A DNA stretch of 64,000 nucleotides, from NCBI RefSeq assembly GCF_008704715.1, contig NZ_CP023689.1, positions 4,526,001-4,590,000 of the forward strand, read 5' to 3'. The translations under genes and the position numbers were made by a program. Origin of the DNA: Streptomyces chartreusis. Lineage in GTDB: Bacteria; Actinomycetota; Actinomycetes; Streptomycetales; Streptomycetaceae. Each line of letters begins with the position of its first letter. The stretch's first letter is position 1. Shown here in pieces: positions 8,311-16,068 of the stretch. The notes beneath the pieces are model-generated. The model saw only the letters and a list, made by a program, of their open reading frames with translations. It searched no databases and was not told the DNA's origin.

Positions 8311-8379
8311 ACTCAGATTGACCTAGGTCAATCTGAGTGTCAAGGGGTTGCGGAGAGAGATCAGAGATTGACCTAGGTC
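8311..8379. promoter_or_regulatory. GntR/KorSA-like operator: 28-bp palindrome plus a second site
   Basis: Positions 8311-8338 form a perfect 28-bp palindrome with half-site ACTCAGATTGACCT. A second, partial copy (AGATTGACCTAGGTC) is at 8365-8379. A TACTCT -10-like hexamer at 8384-8389 would start transcription at about 8397, the A of the GntR start codon, so the mRNA is probably leaderless. The second site would cover the -35 area. This is the layout expected for a self-repressing GntR regulator that also blocks the divergent transfer genes. Confidence 0.75.
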
Positions 8380-8396
8380 CGGTTACTCTCGATGCC

Positions 8397-8792
8397 ATGG
8401 ACCAGAGCCCTGAAGCGCCAAAGCAGACGCCTACGGCCAAGGAGATTGCGACGGAGTTCCGCGAGCGGATCGCGGGCCCCGATCGCGAGTACGAGCCGGG
8501 GGACCAGCTCCCAGCCGCTCGCAAGCTCGCCAAGGAACTTGGTGTGCAGCTCATGACTGTTCAGAGCGCGTTCGGCCAGCTTCGTGACGAGGGACTGGTA
8601 CTCACTCAGCAGGGCCGCGGAACTTTCGTCCGTGATCCTTCTGTGCCCCTCGGCACCGAGCCGGGCAGTAGCCCCGCGTTCAGCGCTTTGGCGGCAGAGC
8701 TCAGCACGATTCATGACGCCCTCCACTCGCTCGGGGAGCGTCTAGATCGGCTTGAGCGGCTCGTGGGCAGCGAGACTCCACCATCGCCGTGA
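8397..8792 (+). CDS. GntR-family repressor of the element (KorSA-like)
   Basis: The 131-residue protein has a winged-helix GntR DNA-binding domain at about residues 10-80 (TAKEIATEFRERI, GDQLPAARKLAKELGV, QGRGTFV). A short helical tail (about 95-125) probably dimerises. It lacks a large effector domain. The start is ATG 8397; there is no Shine-Dalgarno, but a -10-like box 7 bp upstream supports leaderless translation. KorSA of pSAM2 is a GntR protein that silences transfer and replication activation. The divergent position and the palindromes at 8311-8379 support the same job here. Confidence 0.88.
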   Translation: MDQSPEAPKQTPTAKEIATEFRERIAGPDREYEPGDQLPAARKLAKELGVQLMTVQSAFGQLRDEGLVLTQQGRGTFVRDPSVPLGTEPGSSPAFSALAAELSTIHDALHSLGERLDRLERLVGSETPPSP

Positions 8793-8919
8793 GTTCGTCC
8801 GCGCGCCTCAGTAGTCGTTCGACCTTGGCGCGCGCCTCGCTCAAACTCGCTTTGATCAAAGCGAGTTCAGCAGGAGTCATGCCGCCCAGCTCGCCGCTTC
8901 GCTCATTGATCCCTGACAT
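8701..8919 (-). CDS. Small helical hypothetical protein, convergent with GntR
   Basis: The frame encodes MTPAELALIKASLSEARA and a further heptad-like helix (KVERLLRRADELTAM), the sort of composition expected of a real coiled-coil protein and not of a shadow frame. The start may be ATG 8919 or 8880; neither has a strong Shine-Dalgarno. The 3' end overlaps the GntR gene by about 90 bp in antisense. Function is unknown. Confidence 0.42.
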   Translation of the reverse strand: MSGINERSGELGGMTPAELALIKASLSEARAKVERLLRRADELTAMVESRCPRAAQADLDAPRASGGRHESC

Positions 8920-8947
8920 GCCAATGAGCATGCGGCCGGGAACGGCA

Positions 8948-8976
8948 GAGGACCCGGACACTCTGTCCGGGTCCTC
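8948..8976. terminator. Stem-loop with GACCCGGACA/TGTCCGGGTC arms
   Basis: GAGGACCCGGACA at 8948-8960 pairs perfectly with 8964-8976 across a CTC loop. It lies between the end of the flavoprotein gene (9009) and the small protein above, so it can act as a terminator for the minus-strand genes. The core 23 bp recurs in inverted orientation at 10924-10946. Confidence 0.6.
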
Positions 8977-9008
8977 ATTCCTTACAGGTCAAGGGAGTTG
9001 ACGACTCG

Positions 9009-9572
9009 TCATCGAGTGGCCTCATCGACCGTGTCGAGCACGGTTGACCACGGGAGTGTGCGCCCCGCCGGCGCTTCCCGCGGCTCGTACAGTGGCCACA
9101 CATCCGGGCCCTGGACGACGTGCACACCTCCGGCGAGCAGGGTGTCGATGTGGCGCTGCCACGCCGGGTGGCGAGCATGCGCCGCGTTCACTCGGGGGAA
9201 GACGACGACGGGCAAACCGAGGGTGCCGATTGCCTCTCCCACCTGTGTCAGTGCCTGGTTGTCCATCAGGCCAGTCGCAAGCTTGGCAACCATGTTGGCT
9301 GACGCGGGGGCGACCACGTAGCAGTCGACCGGCGGGTGTGGTCGGGCCTCGCCGGGCAACCGCGGCTCATCGCGCACGGGTAGACCGGTCAGCTTCTCCA
9401 GCCGCTCGACCTCGCCGCTCATCCGTAGCCATTGGCCTGCGGTCGGCGTCAGAGTGACGGCCACCTGCCATCCACGGTCCATCGCGGGCTCAACCAAACC
9501 GGTACGCAGCGCTTCCACACCTCCGGCCGCTGACCCGACGACTCCCAGCACACCACGCTTGCCTGAACTCAC
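9009..9572 (-). CDS. Flavoprotein of the HFCD/Dfp type
   Basis: This 187-residue protein starts at GTG 9572, overlapping the stop of the XRE regulator by GTGA. The fold signature is visible: GVLGVVGSAAGGVEA near the N-terminus for FMN phosphate, and APASANMVAKLATGLMDN at about 95-112, which matches the PASANT / KxAxGxxDN region of homo-oligomeric flavin Cys decarboxylases. Members oxidatively decarboxylate C-terminal or phosphopantothenoyl cysteine; the substrate here is unknown. Tight coupling to a TPR-type XRE regulator is a common pair in Streptomyces. Confidence 0.85.
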   Translation of the reverse strand: MSSGKRGVLGVVGSAAGGVEALRTGLVEPAMDRGWQVAVTLTPTAGQWLRMSGEVERLEKLTGLPVRDEPRLPGEARPHPPVDCYVVAPASANMVAKLATGLMDNQALTQVGEAIGTLGLPVVVFPRVNAAHARHPAWQRHIDTLLAGGVHVVQGPDVWPLYEPREAPAGRTLPWSTVLDTVDEATR

Positions 9573-10804
9573 TGCACCGCCCTGCACCGTTGAGCCATTA
9601 CGAACACCTCGGACGAAGGCGATCCGCCCGTCACCGGAGACTGTTTGATCAGGTCCCGCAGCGTCTCGCGCACCCTGGGATTGTTGCGCACGAGCTGCGG
9701 CGATGTGCGCTCAGCGGTTCGCAGCTCCGTGAACGCCTCATCGCTTTGTCCAGCGAACGACAGAGCACGTGCGAAGTCGATTCGGTGCGACACGCTGCGC
9801 TCCTGCGGCATGTGGTCGACGTTGATCCGGCCGTGTTCCACCACGTAAGAGACGTTGTCGAGGTCCAGCTCAACGGACAGGCGGTGAAGTAGGACGTTCG
9901 TGGGCCCAAAGCCGGTGTGCCAGTGGTTCTCATCCGACCCGAGGTCATCCGCGAGTTCATTGGCTCGATCCAAGAGGCCCGTTGCGGTGATTCGGTCCTG
10001 GTGGCGTGCTGCGGCCACAGCGGCGCGAAGGTGAATCATCCCCAGCAGGCTCAGCGCAGCCGGGTCGTTCTCAGCGACCCGAGACGACAGCCAAGCGGCG
10101 GCCGTGTTGCCGAGCTCCAACGCGTCGTCGTACCGGCCGTTGGCCAGCAGGGCGTGTGTGCCGGACCGTGCGGCCGACGCCAACACGAGAGGGTCGTCCG
10201 ACTCATCCGCGGCTCGCATCGCGCGCTCGGCAGCAAGCCATGAGATGTCCGACTCACCGATCTTCGCGAGTGTCGTTGCTGCGAGGTGGTGCGTACGAGC
10301 TGACACCGCCCAGCAGTCTCTACGGTCCTCGCCACGGCGTACGGCTCGCTCTTCAAGTTCCTGTGCTGTCTGGAGAAGCGCAGGAAGTGCGGCGATGACG
10401 CTGCCGAGTCGCCCACCCTGGTAGTCGTCCCATGCCTGCTCCACACGCACAGCCACGGGGGTGGGCGTCGGGAGCTGCACCTCGGCCTCGCGGCCGAAGA
10501 GCAAACGCGACAGCCGCCGCGGGCTCATGAGCGCGTCGCGCACCGCCGGAACGTCGTCCTGCTGCCTCTCGTCCTCTACGAGCACGGTCTGACCGAGCAA
10601 GTCTCCGAGAGGCACGCGCAAGATGCGCGACAGCTCTGTGAGCATGTCGATACGCGGCGGTTTCCTGCGGCCAGTCTCGATCTTCGCCAGCCAGTCAGTA
10701 CTACGGCCGACCAGTCCGGCCAACACCTCTTGCGTGTAGCCGCGACGCTTCCGATAGAAAGCGATCCGCTCACCGACGCTGAGGTGATCTCCAAGACCAC
10801 GCAT
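9569..10804 (-). CDS. XRE-family regulator with TPR-like C-terminal domain
   Basis: This 411-residue protein has an HTH at about residues 11-65 (ERIAFYRKRRGYTQEVLAGL, TDWLAKIETGRRKPP). About 280 residues of helical repeats follow, with TPR-like pairs (ARTHHLAATTLAKIGESD, ANGRYDDALELGNTAAAWL). Such regulators sense a peptide or small ligand through the TPR domain. The gene is upstream of and coupled to the flavoprotein. Start ATG 10804 leaves the HTH near the N-terminus. Its target is not known; local control of the cargo is a reasonable guess. Confidence 0.85.
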   Translation of the reverse strand: MRGLGDHLSVGERIAFYRKRRGYTQEVLAGLVGRSTDWLAKIETGRRKPPRIDMLTELSRILRVPLGDLLGQTVLVEDERQQDDVPAVRDALMSPRRLSRLLFGREAEVQLPTPTPVAVRVEQAWDDYQGGRLGSVIAALPALLQTAQELEERAVRRGEDRRDCWAVSARTHHLAATTLAKIGESDISWLAAERAMRAADESDDPLVLASAARSGTHALLANGRYDDALELGNTAAAWLSSRVAENDPAALSLLGMIHLRAAVAAARHQDRITATGLLDRANELADDLGSDENHWHTGFGPTNVLLHRLSVELDLDNVSYVVEHGRINVDHMPQERSVSHRIDFARALSFAGQSDEAFTELRTAERTSPQLVRNNPRVRETLRDLIKQSPVTGGSPSSEVFVMAQRCRAVQ

Positions 10805-10923
10805 GGGGTGCTGCCTCCCGCTGTGGAGTAGGGGCTGATCTCACCGTACCGACGGGTGAAGGCCATCGCGTAGGCCCGAAGCCTGCCCTCCCCCTCTTCA
10901 GGTTGCACCCATGAACAAGAGAC

Positions 10924-10946
10924 GACCCGGACAGAGTGTCCGGGTC
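10924..10946. terminator. Second copy of the GACCCGGACA stem-loop
   Basis: GACCCGGACA (10924-10933) and TGTCCGGGTC (10937-10946) flank a GAG loop. The 23 bp are the exact reverse complement of 8951-8973. It lies between the HamB-like gene end (10998) and the regulator gene, where a terminator for minus-strand transcripts from the right is expected. Confidence 0.55.
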
Positions 10947-10997
10947 TGGAGTAGTTGGATGGAAACTGATTGCAGCAGTTGGCACCGGGATGCCTAC

Positions 10998-13900
10998 CTA
11001 ATCTGCTTCGCCAACCAAGATGCGCCAGGCCTGCCTGTAGTCATCGCCAGACATAGTCGCGCCTGCGGGCCGATGCCGTTCCCACGCTTCCGGTGGCAAT
11101 CCCTTGAGGTAGGAGCGAGCCTCACCTGCGCTTGGGACTTGCCCCTGTGCACTGAGCACTTGGGCTCCCAAGGAGTCAGCAACAGAGCGGGGGACAGACG
11201 CCATCCGCATCACTACGCCGCTCTCTGTTGCCACGCCATGGTAGATCATGGCGCCAAGCATATTGATGCGTCTCACATCGTCCTCTGGCAAGGAGTCAAA
11301 ATCTAGTCCCGAGCTCGGCATCTTACTCAGCGCTGAAATTCCCCAGGTTCCAGCCATGGCTAGATTCCTGTAGATCGCCTTACAAGTATCAGTCAGGGCC
11401 TTGGTCAGACTCTCGTCGCCATCTTGCTGGAAGTATCGTTGAGCGATTTCCTGAATCGACGTGCCATTAACCCATTCCGTCGCAATCTCGGCGACTTTAC
11501 TTCCATCGTTAGATCGCCCAGGGGCGATCTCTTCGATACTCTCACGCACTTGCGGCATCTTCATCAGGACGCCCATCAAGTCAGGCAGCGCACTACCTTG
11601 AGTCCCAAATAGACTTGTCGGCATCCAGTCTTCGCGTGTCAGGTTTCTATCCAGTTGACGCAATTCTCTGGTGGCTGTACCTACGGACTCGGGTGCAAAG
11701 CCAGTACTATCCGCCAATTTGGCATTCTGGGGATTCCGCGAGAGAGACTCGGCATACTTCCGTGTCGCCGACAATAGCGCGCGCCCCTTTTGCCTCTCGG
11801 TCTCATCCCCATCCGCCAGCTCGTTATAGCCGAAAGTATTCCGAAGAATCAGCTCAGTCTTAGAGAGAACTTCAGCAAGCGAGTTGCTCTGGTTGTAAAG
11901 ATGAGCAACGTATCCACGGAAATCAGCCCACTGATCCGAGTATAGGAAGCCTTCCAAGTCCATGAGGCGACCTCTGGCCGCGATCTCATTCACCATCGAG
12001 ACCAGCCGTGACGCCAAGGAACCCATCGCGTCCTTTACGAAGCGAGTCAGCTCCAACTCGTCTTTATCGTCACGACAGGCTAGACCTACGATTCCGATGC
12101 TATCTTGGTCAACTCTGCCTGCTCGACCGACCAGGTTCCAGAAGTCCCGCGAAGGCATCTCCTCGCTATGCGTCTTGAATGAAACTTGTCTACTAGCAAC
12201 GAAAACAGAAGAGACAGGGAAATTGATTCCCTGAGCAATGCTGGTGGTCGCGACCAAGACTCGCAGGTGACCACTCTCTGCCAACCACTCCATCATACTT
12301 CTAGCCTCGTCAGAAAGGCCTGCGTGATGAACGCCAATCCTGCTGTCAAGTAGGCCGATTAGTTCAAAATCTGGGCTAACTTCCGTCGCAAGGAATCGCT
12401 GCACCAAGGAGATTTCTTCCGGAATATCCTCCGCAGGAATACTCTCCTTGAGGTTACGCGCAATTGACCAAACGTCGCGGATAGTACGTGCCATAACGAT
12501 GCTCGTGCCACGATCACTGAGAGCTCTGGCGCCGGCCGCCGCAATCAACCCAAGATTGCTCTTCATCCTGGCATAAGTGAAAGGAAGGTTGGCGCCCTCC
12601 CCAATCCTTAGATCCTCATCAACGACAAGGGTATGTGCGCTCGTCGATAGGGTCTTGTATGCAATCGACCAATTTCTTCTATCTTTTTCCTGAGCTGGTG
12701 GATTAATCTTCACAAGCCCAACAAGCCGGTCATTGGGTTGCCATGCAGATGTGCCCAGACTGATACTGCGACCGCTTTGAGGAGAAAGCCAATTCGCCAA
12801 GTCATCAGCGTTTGGCACAAATGGCATCAGTAGGAGGAAGTTCGCTTCCAGACAATCCTGCTTGACTGTTGCGAGCAGGAGTTCAATCCGGACCCCACGT
12901 TGCTTATCCGCGATATTGTGCGCCTCATCAAGAACCATGAGAGACAATGGTCGCTCAACTACGCCATTTCTAATTAGAAGATGCAATTTTTCCGGTGTCG
13001 CCACCAGCACGTCAAATGGATCATCCGCTTGAGTTACCATTTGCTGCTCAATATCATCCAGCTCTACAGCAGCCGTGAGCTGTTCTACACGGATACCAAG
13101 CGGGGATAGGTCCTTGCGGAGTCTGCGGGTGATCTGAGCGACAAGGGCCCGGGTTGGGGCCACGTAGGCAACCCAGCCACGTTCCTCTTTGAACTGGTTC
13201 AATGCTTGAACAGCTTTGAACTCCGCCAGCACAGTCTTCCCTGCGCTTGTTGGTAGATCTACCACTACCGCTGTCGATGCCTGATCGAGCAGACCTTGTT
13301 CAAGAAGCGCGGAACGCTGTGGAGGCAAAAATTCGAATAGCGCGTTTCGCGTCTTCACGCTAATAAGGTTTCGGGTCTCTCTGCCGGCAGACGTGAGAGA
13401 CCAAAGAGAGCCCGCAACCATTCGAGATGCGAGAAGGTGCAGCCATTTTAGTGTTACTTCAGTTGGGGCATCAAGAGCAGATTGCGATGCGTCAATAGCC
13501 CGGTCAAAATGGAAGTCAAGCTCAGCTTGGATTCCGGCAGGCGTACCCTGCAACATGTACTCGGCGATCAGTTCACTCGCACGAGCCCAGTGATACAGGG
13601 CAATCAGTCTCCAAGCCTTGGGCTTAACTGTACCGTCCTGATCTGCATCAAGAAGGTAAGCCTCTTCTCGCTCAGATTGGGATTCTCTCAGGGTAACAAC
13701 GAGTTCACCAACAGCCGTTAGGTCACTCCACCCATCTTTGCGTAGCAACCGAATCCAGATATTCGACAAGACGTGCAAGATGTGGCCATCCCAATCCTCG
13801 TTCTGCTGAGGAATTACTTCGGGGGTGACATTTCGGTCTCGCAACCATGCCCTAAATTCGGCCCACCGGTCTGAAACATAAGCGAATGAACCAAGTTGCA

Positions 13901-14258
13901 GAACTTGATAAATGAGAGATCGAGGATTCTCTAAATCGAGCGGTAGGGCACGCCTGAGCTCGAAAGCACGATGTGTGGCCGCTTGAGCTACGGCAGCCTG
14001 ACCGCTTAGATTTCCGCGATGAGCCCTGAACAGATCATCCATACCCTCTGCGGCAACGATTTCATAGGCGGTTGCTGTGCGGCGAATGAGCTCGTCTGAG
14101 TCGCCATCAACGGCAGAGCCGTGGATGTACCGCCCAACGTTTCGCTCTACGTAGAGTCGCGACGCAGCAGTCATAGCCCGCTGCACACGGTCTTCACCAA
14201 GCGCGCTGATCGCCCAGTGCTCTGCCAAACGTTCGAAACTACCGCGATCTACTGTCAT
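10998..14258 (-). CDS. hamB: HamB-like superfamily II helicase of a Hachiman/AbpAB-type defence system
   Basis: This 1086-residue protein starts at ATG 14258 and overlaps the HamA-like stop by ATGA. Ski2-like helicase motifs are all present: I DLPTSAGKT (about 333-341), Ia APTRALV, II DEAH (about 444-447), HHAGLS, GINFP (about 675) and GRAGR (about 708). An N-terminal helical domain of about 300 residues and a long C-terminal helical region flank the motor. In Hachiman the helicase surveys DNA and restrains the HamA nuclease until phage damage is sensed. The gene is clearly less GC-rich than its surroundings, which fits transfer. AbpB is the main alternative name. Confidence 0.8.
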   Translation of the reverse strand: MTVDRGSFERLAEHWAISALGEDRVQRAMTAASRLYVERNVGRYIHGSAVDGDSDELIRRTATAYEIVAAEGMDDLFRAHRGNLSGQAAVAQAATHRAFELRRALPLDLENPRSLIYQVLQLGSFAYVSDRWAEFRAWLRDRNVTPEVIPQQNEDWDGHILHVLSNIWIRLLRKDGWSDLTAVGELVVTLRESQSEREEAYLLDADQDGTVKPKAWRLIALYHWARASELIAEYMLQGTPAGIQAELDFHFDRAIDASQSALDAPTEVTLKWLHLLASRMVAGSLWSLTSAGRETRNLISVKTRNALFEFLPPQRSALLEQGLLDQASTAVVVDLPTSAGKTVLAEFKAVQALNQFKEERGWVAYVAPTRALVAQITRRLRKDLSPLGIRVEQLTAAVELDDIEQQMVTQADDPFDVLVATPEKLHLLIRNGVVERPLSLMVLDEAHNIADKQRGVRIELLLATVKQDCLEANFLLLMPFVPNADDLANWLSPQSGRSISLGTSAWQPNDRLVGLVKINPPAQEKDRRNWSIAYKTLSTSAHTLVVDEDLRIGEGANLPFTYARMKSNLGLIAAAGARALSDRGTSIVMARTIRDVWSIARNLKESIPAEDIPEEISLVQRFLATEVSPDFELIGLLDSRIGVHHAGLSDEARSMMEWLAESGHLRVLVATTSIAQGINFPVSSVFVASRQVSFKTHSEEMPSRDFWNLVGRAGRVDQDSIGIVGLACRDDKDELELTRFVKDAMGSLASRLVSMVNEIAARGRLMDLEGFLYSDQWADFRGYVAHLYNQSNSLAEVLSKTELILRNTFGYNELADGDETERQKGRALLSATRKYAESLSRNPQNAKLADSTGFAPESVGTATRELRQLDRNLTREDWMPTSLFGTQGSALPDLMGVLMKMPQVRESIEEIAPGRSNDGSKVAEIATEWVNGTSIQEIAQRYFQQDGDESLTKALTDTCKAIYRNLAMAGTWGISALSKMPSSGLDFDSLPEDDVRRINMLGAMIYHGVATESGVVMRMASVPRSVADSLGAQVLSAQGQVPSAGEARSYLKGLPPEAWERHRPAGATMSGDDYRQAWRILVGEAD

Positions 14259-15034
14259 TGCGGCGTCTCCCACTGCACTTGATCGCCGGCCATGATTTGC
14301 AGACCCTGATCAGATACGTATATTGCGGTCAATCGGATCTTCGTGGCAGGAGGGCATCCATCCGACAGATTCTTTGCCCGCGTCTTGAGATCAAGTTCAT
14401 TTGAATCTGCTATGTGGACAAGAGTCCCGAATAGCTGCACATCTTGAGGATCGTCAAGGAATCTTACCATGGCTTCGGTAAAAATTCCGTGCCAGTCCTT
14501 TCCAACGGCATGCATGGCTATATATCTGACAGCCCAGGTCTTCCTGTCATCGTTGTTTCGCAGACCTTCAAGTTGCTTTTCCAAGCCGTGGCGACCGGTG
14601 AGTGCTGAGGGCGGCCAAAGCTGTTGCCTACTGGTTTTGACCTCACCGAGGGCTAGTGCTGCCTTTTCGCCGGACGTATCGAAGCCGATCAGATCGACTC
14701 CGCCTCCACTCGTGCCGGGATTTTTCAGATCTCGCCCGGATGGCCACGGAAACATACAAGAATGCTGAGATGCCATATGGTACTCGGCTAGCGACTCACC
14801 TACTCGCCACTCACTTACGGTACCTGTGGCCGAAAGAACCGTTTCTAAACGATCGACGCGAAAGGCAGTCCGCGTTACTTCTTCGAGTGAGCGTCGTACA
14901 TCTTCAGCGCCTTTAAGATCTTGAAGCAGTTCTTGAATCGGTTCCGCGAGTGCATGGGCGTCTTCGTCTTGTAGGCCGTACCCCACGGCTGGCACATGTT
15001 CTGTCCCGACCGAGTACGTTTCCGTCCATGCCAC
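14255..15034 (-). CDS. hamA: HamA-like PD-(D/E)xK nuclease (DUF1837-type)
   Basis: The 259-residue product starts at GTG 15034 with GGGGGG five bases upstream. Residues 111-133 carry a restriction-fold core: D114 in GGVDLIGFD and E131-V-K133 in LGEVKTS. A preceding WRVGESLAEY (76-85) matches the Arg/Glu-containing helix expected in DUF1837 proteins. The product would be the DNA-degrading effector of the pair. It is coupled by ATGA to the helicase. DUF1837 occurs in both HamA (Hachiman) and AbpA, so the subtype needs a profile search. Base composition is lower in GC than the element core. Confidence 0.75.
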   Translation of the reverse strand: MAWTETYSVGTEHVPAVGYGLQDEDAHALAEPIQELLQDLKGAEDVRRSLEEVTRTAFRVDRLETVLSATGTVSEWRVGESLAEYHMASQHSCMFPWPSGRDLKNPGTSGGGVDLIGFDTSGEKAALALGEVKTSRQQLWPPSALTGRHGLEKQLEGLRNNDDRKTWAVRYIAMHAVGKDWHGIFTEAMVRFLDDPQDVQLFGTLVHIADSNELDLKTRAKNLSDGCPPATKIRLTAIYVSDQGLQIMAGDQVQWETPQ

Positions 15035-15336
15035 TCAGGCCCCCCATCCCCTGGTGTTTGCTCCCTGCTACCACATACTGCCTGTAGCCATACCACTACG
15101 TCCAGATCGCGAGCGGCTCATTCAGCCGACGGAGCTACCGGCTCATCAGGCCAGTGAACTAACTGACGACGGAGCTCCGTTCGCACCTTGCAGTGCCCAA
15201 GCTCCGCTAGCTGAGCACCCTCCGTGGGGGGCCAAACATGAGGTCATAGGTCTGATCGTGTTCGGGACGATGGGGTCGTGTCGCACAACGCGCCGTTGGG
15301 TAGAGCGCGTCTGCAGACACAAGGGGAGGAGAGGGT
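15035..15336. other. Noncoding gap upstream of the defence pair
   Basis: About 300 bases lie between the divergent HamA-like gene and the gene at 15337. An open plus-strand frame here has no gene-like composition. Both promoters should lie here, but I see no clear -35/-10 pair or dyad. Confidence 0.45.
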
Positions 15337-15747
15337 ATGACCTTCAGCAACATCCCACTGAAGTGGTCGAGGAAGCACCGCACGCGTCTTGTGAAGGCTG
15401 CCGGCGTAGCCAAGGTCGATCTGGTGTGCACAGCCTTAACGTGGCGGCTACTGCGTACTCAGGCTCGAAGCCAGTGGAGCACCGTCGCGTTTCCTGGGGA
15501 CGCCAAAGAAGGCACCGACGATAGGGAGATGTTGCGCATATCGCTCACGGGTCCGCAGCTGACACAGCTCATGGAGCGAACGCTGTGGGGCACGCTGCCC
15601 ATGGTTGCCGCTACCCCTGGCGAGCGGGCGGTGTACCAGCGAGCGTATGACGCGGTGGCTACCGTGATCGATGGTGTTGACCTGGCGATTGCTGACGGCG
15701 CGGAGGTGCCGGACATTGTGATCGATGCGCGGATAGCAGCGGACTGA
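15337..15747 (+). CDS. Hypothetical protein
   Basis: This 136-residue protein starts at ATG 15337 behind AGGGGAGGAGAGGG, a very strong Shine-Dalgarno. The N-terminus is basic (PLKWSRKHRTRLVKAAG). The C-terminal half (LRISLTGPQLTQLMERTLWG, then AVYQRAYDAVATVIDGVDLA) looks like a small globular alpha/beta fold. I recognise no family. It sits alone on the plus strand between two defence genes and may be cargo or an accessory factor. Confidence 0.65.
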   Translation: MTFSNIPLKWSRKHRTRLVKAAGVAKVDLVCTALTWRLLRTQARSQWSTVAFPGDAKEGTDDREMLRISLTGPQLTQLMERTLWGTLPMVAATPGERAVYQRAYDAVATVIDGVDLAIADGAEVPDIVIDARIAAD

Positions 15748-16018
15748 GCTTCTGTGGTCTCAGATAGCCCTGTTCCGTGAGCGTCCGCCACCTGACCGAA
15801 AGGTCCGACTGGCGTCTCTGACCCGCGACGTAGCGGTTTCCTGCCACGACAGTGCCCACAAAGCCCGCGGTCGGCGAGCCTTCATCAGGTGCCGCCGTCG
15901 TGTTCGTGGGCCATGTGTGGGCCAACATGCCGAAGACGAGAACTGCTTGAGGTGTCGGTGCAGGTCATGGCGTTGTCAGCCGCGGCACCGCACTGCTCTT
16001 GAACGCAGTGAGCGGCGT

Positions 16019-16061
16019 GCTTCGGTGCCTGCTCCTTGACTGCAGGGGCAGGCACCGAAGC
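16019..16061 (-). terminator. Terminator after the ScoMcrA-like gene
   Basis: GCTTCGGTGCCTGC at 16019-16032 pairs perfectly with GCAGGCACCGAAGC at 16048-16061 (14-bp stem, 15-base loop), 7 bases beyond the stop at 16069. Confidence 0.75.
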
Positions 16062-16068
16062 GGGTGTG

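Noticed and set aside
8001..8321. Plus-strand frames of about 100 codons before the GntR gene
   Set aside because: No Shine-Dalgarno, random Arg/Ala/Pro composition, and overlap with the operator palindrome.
15054..15524. 156-codon plus-strand frame upstream of and overlapping the gene at 15337
   Set aside because: It lacks a Shine-Dalgarno, while the 15337 frame has a very strong one and protein-like composition.
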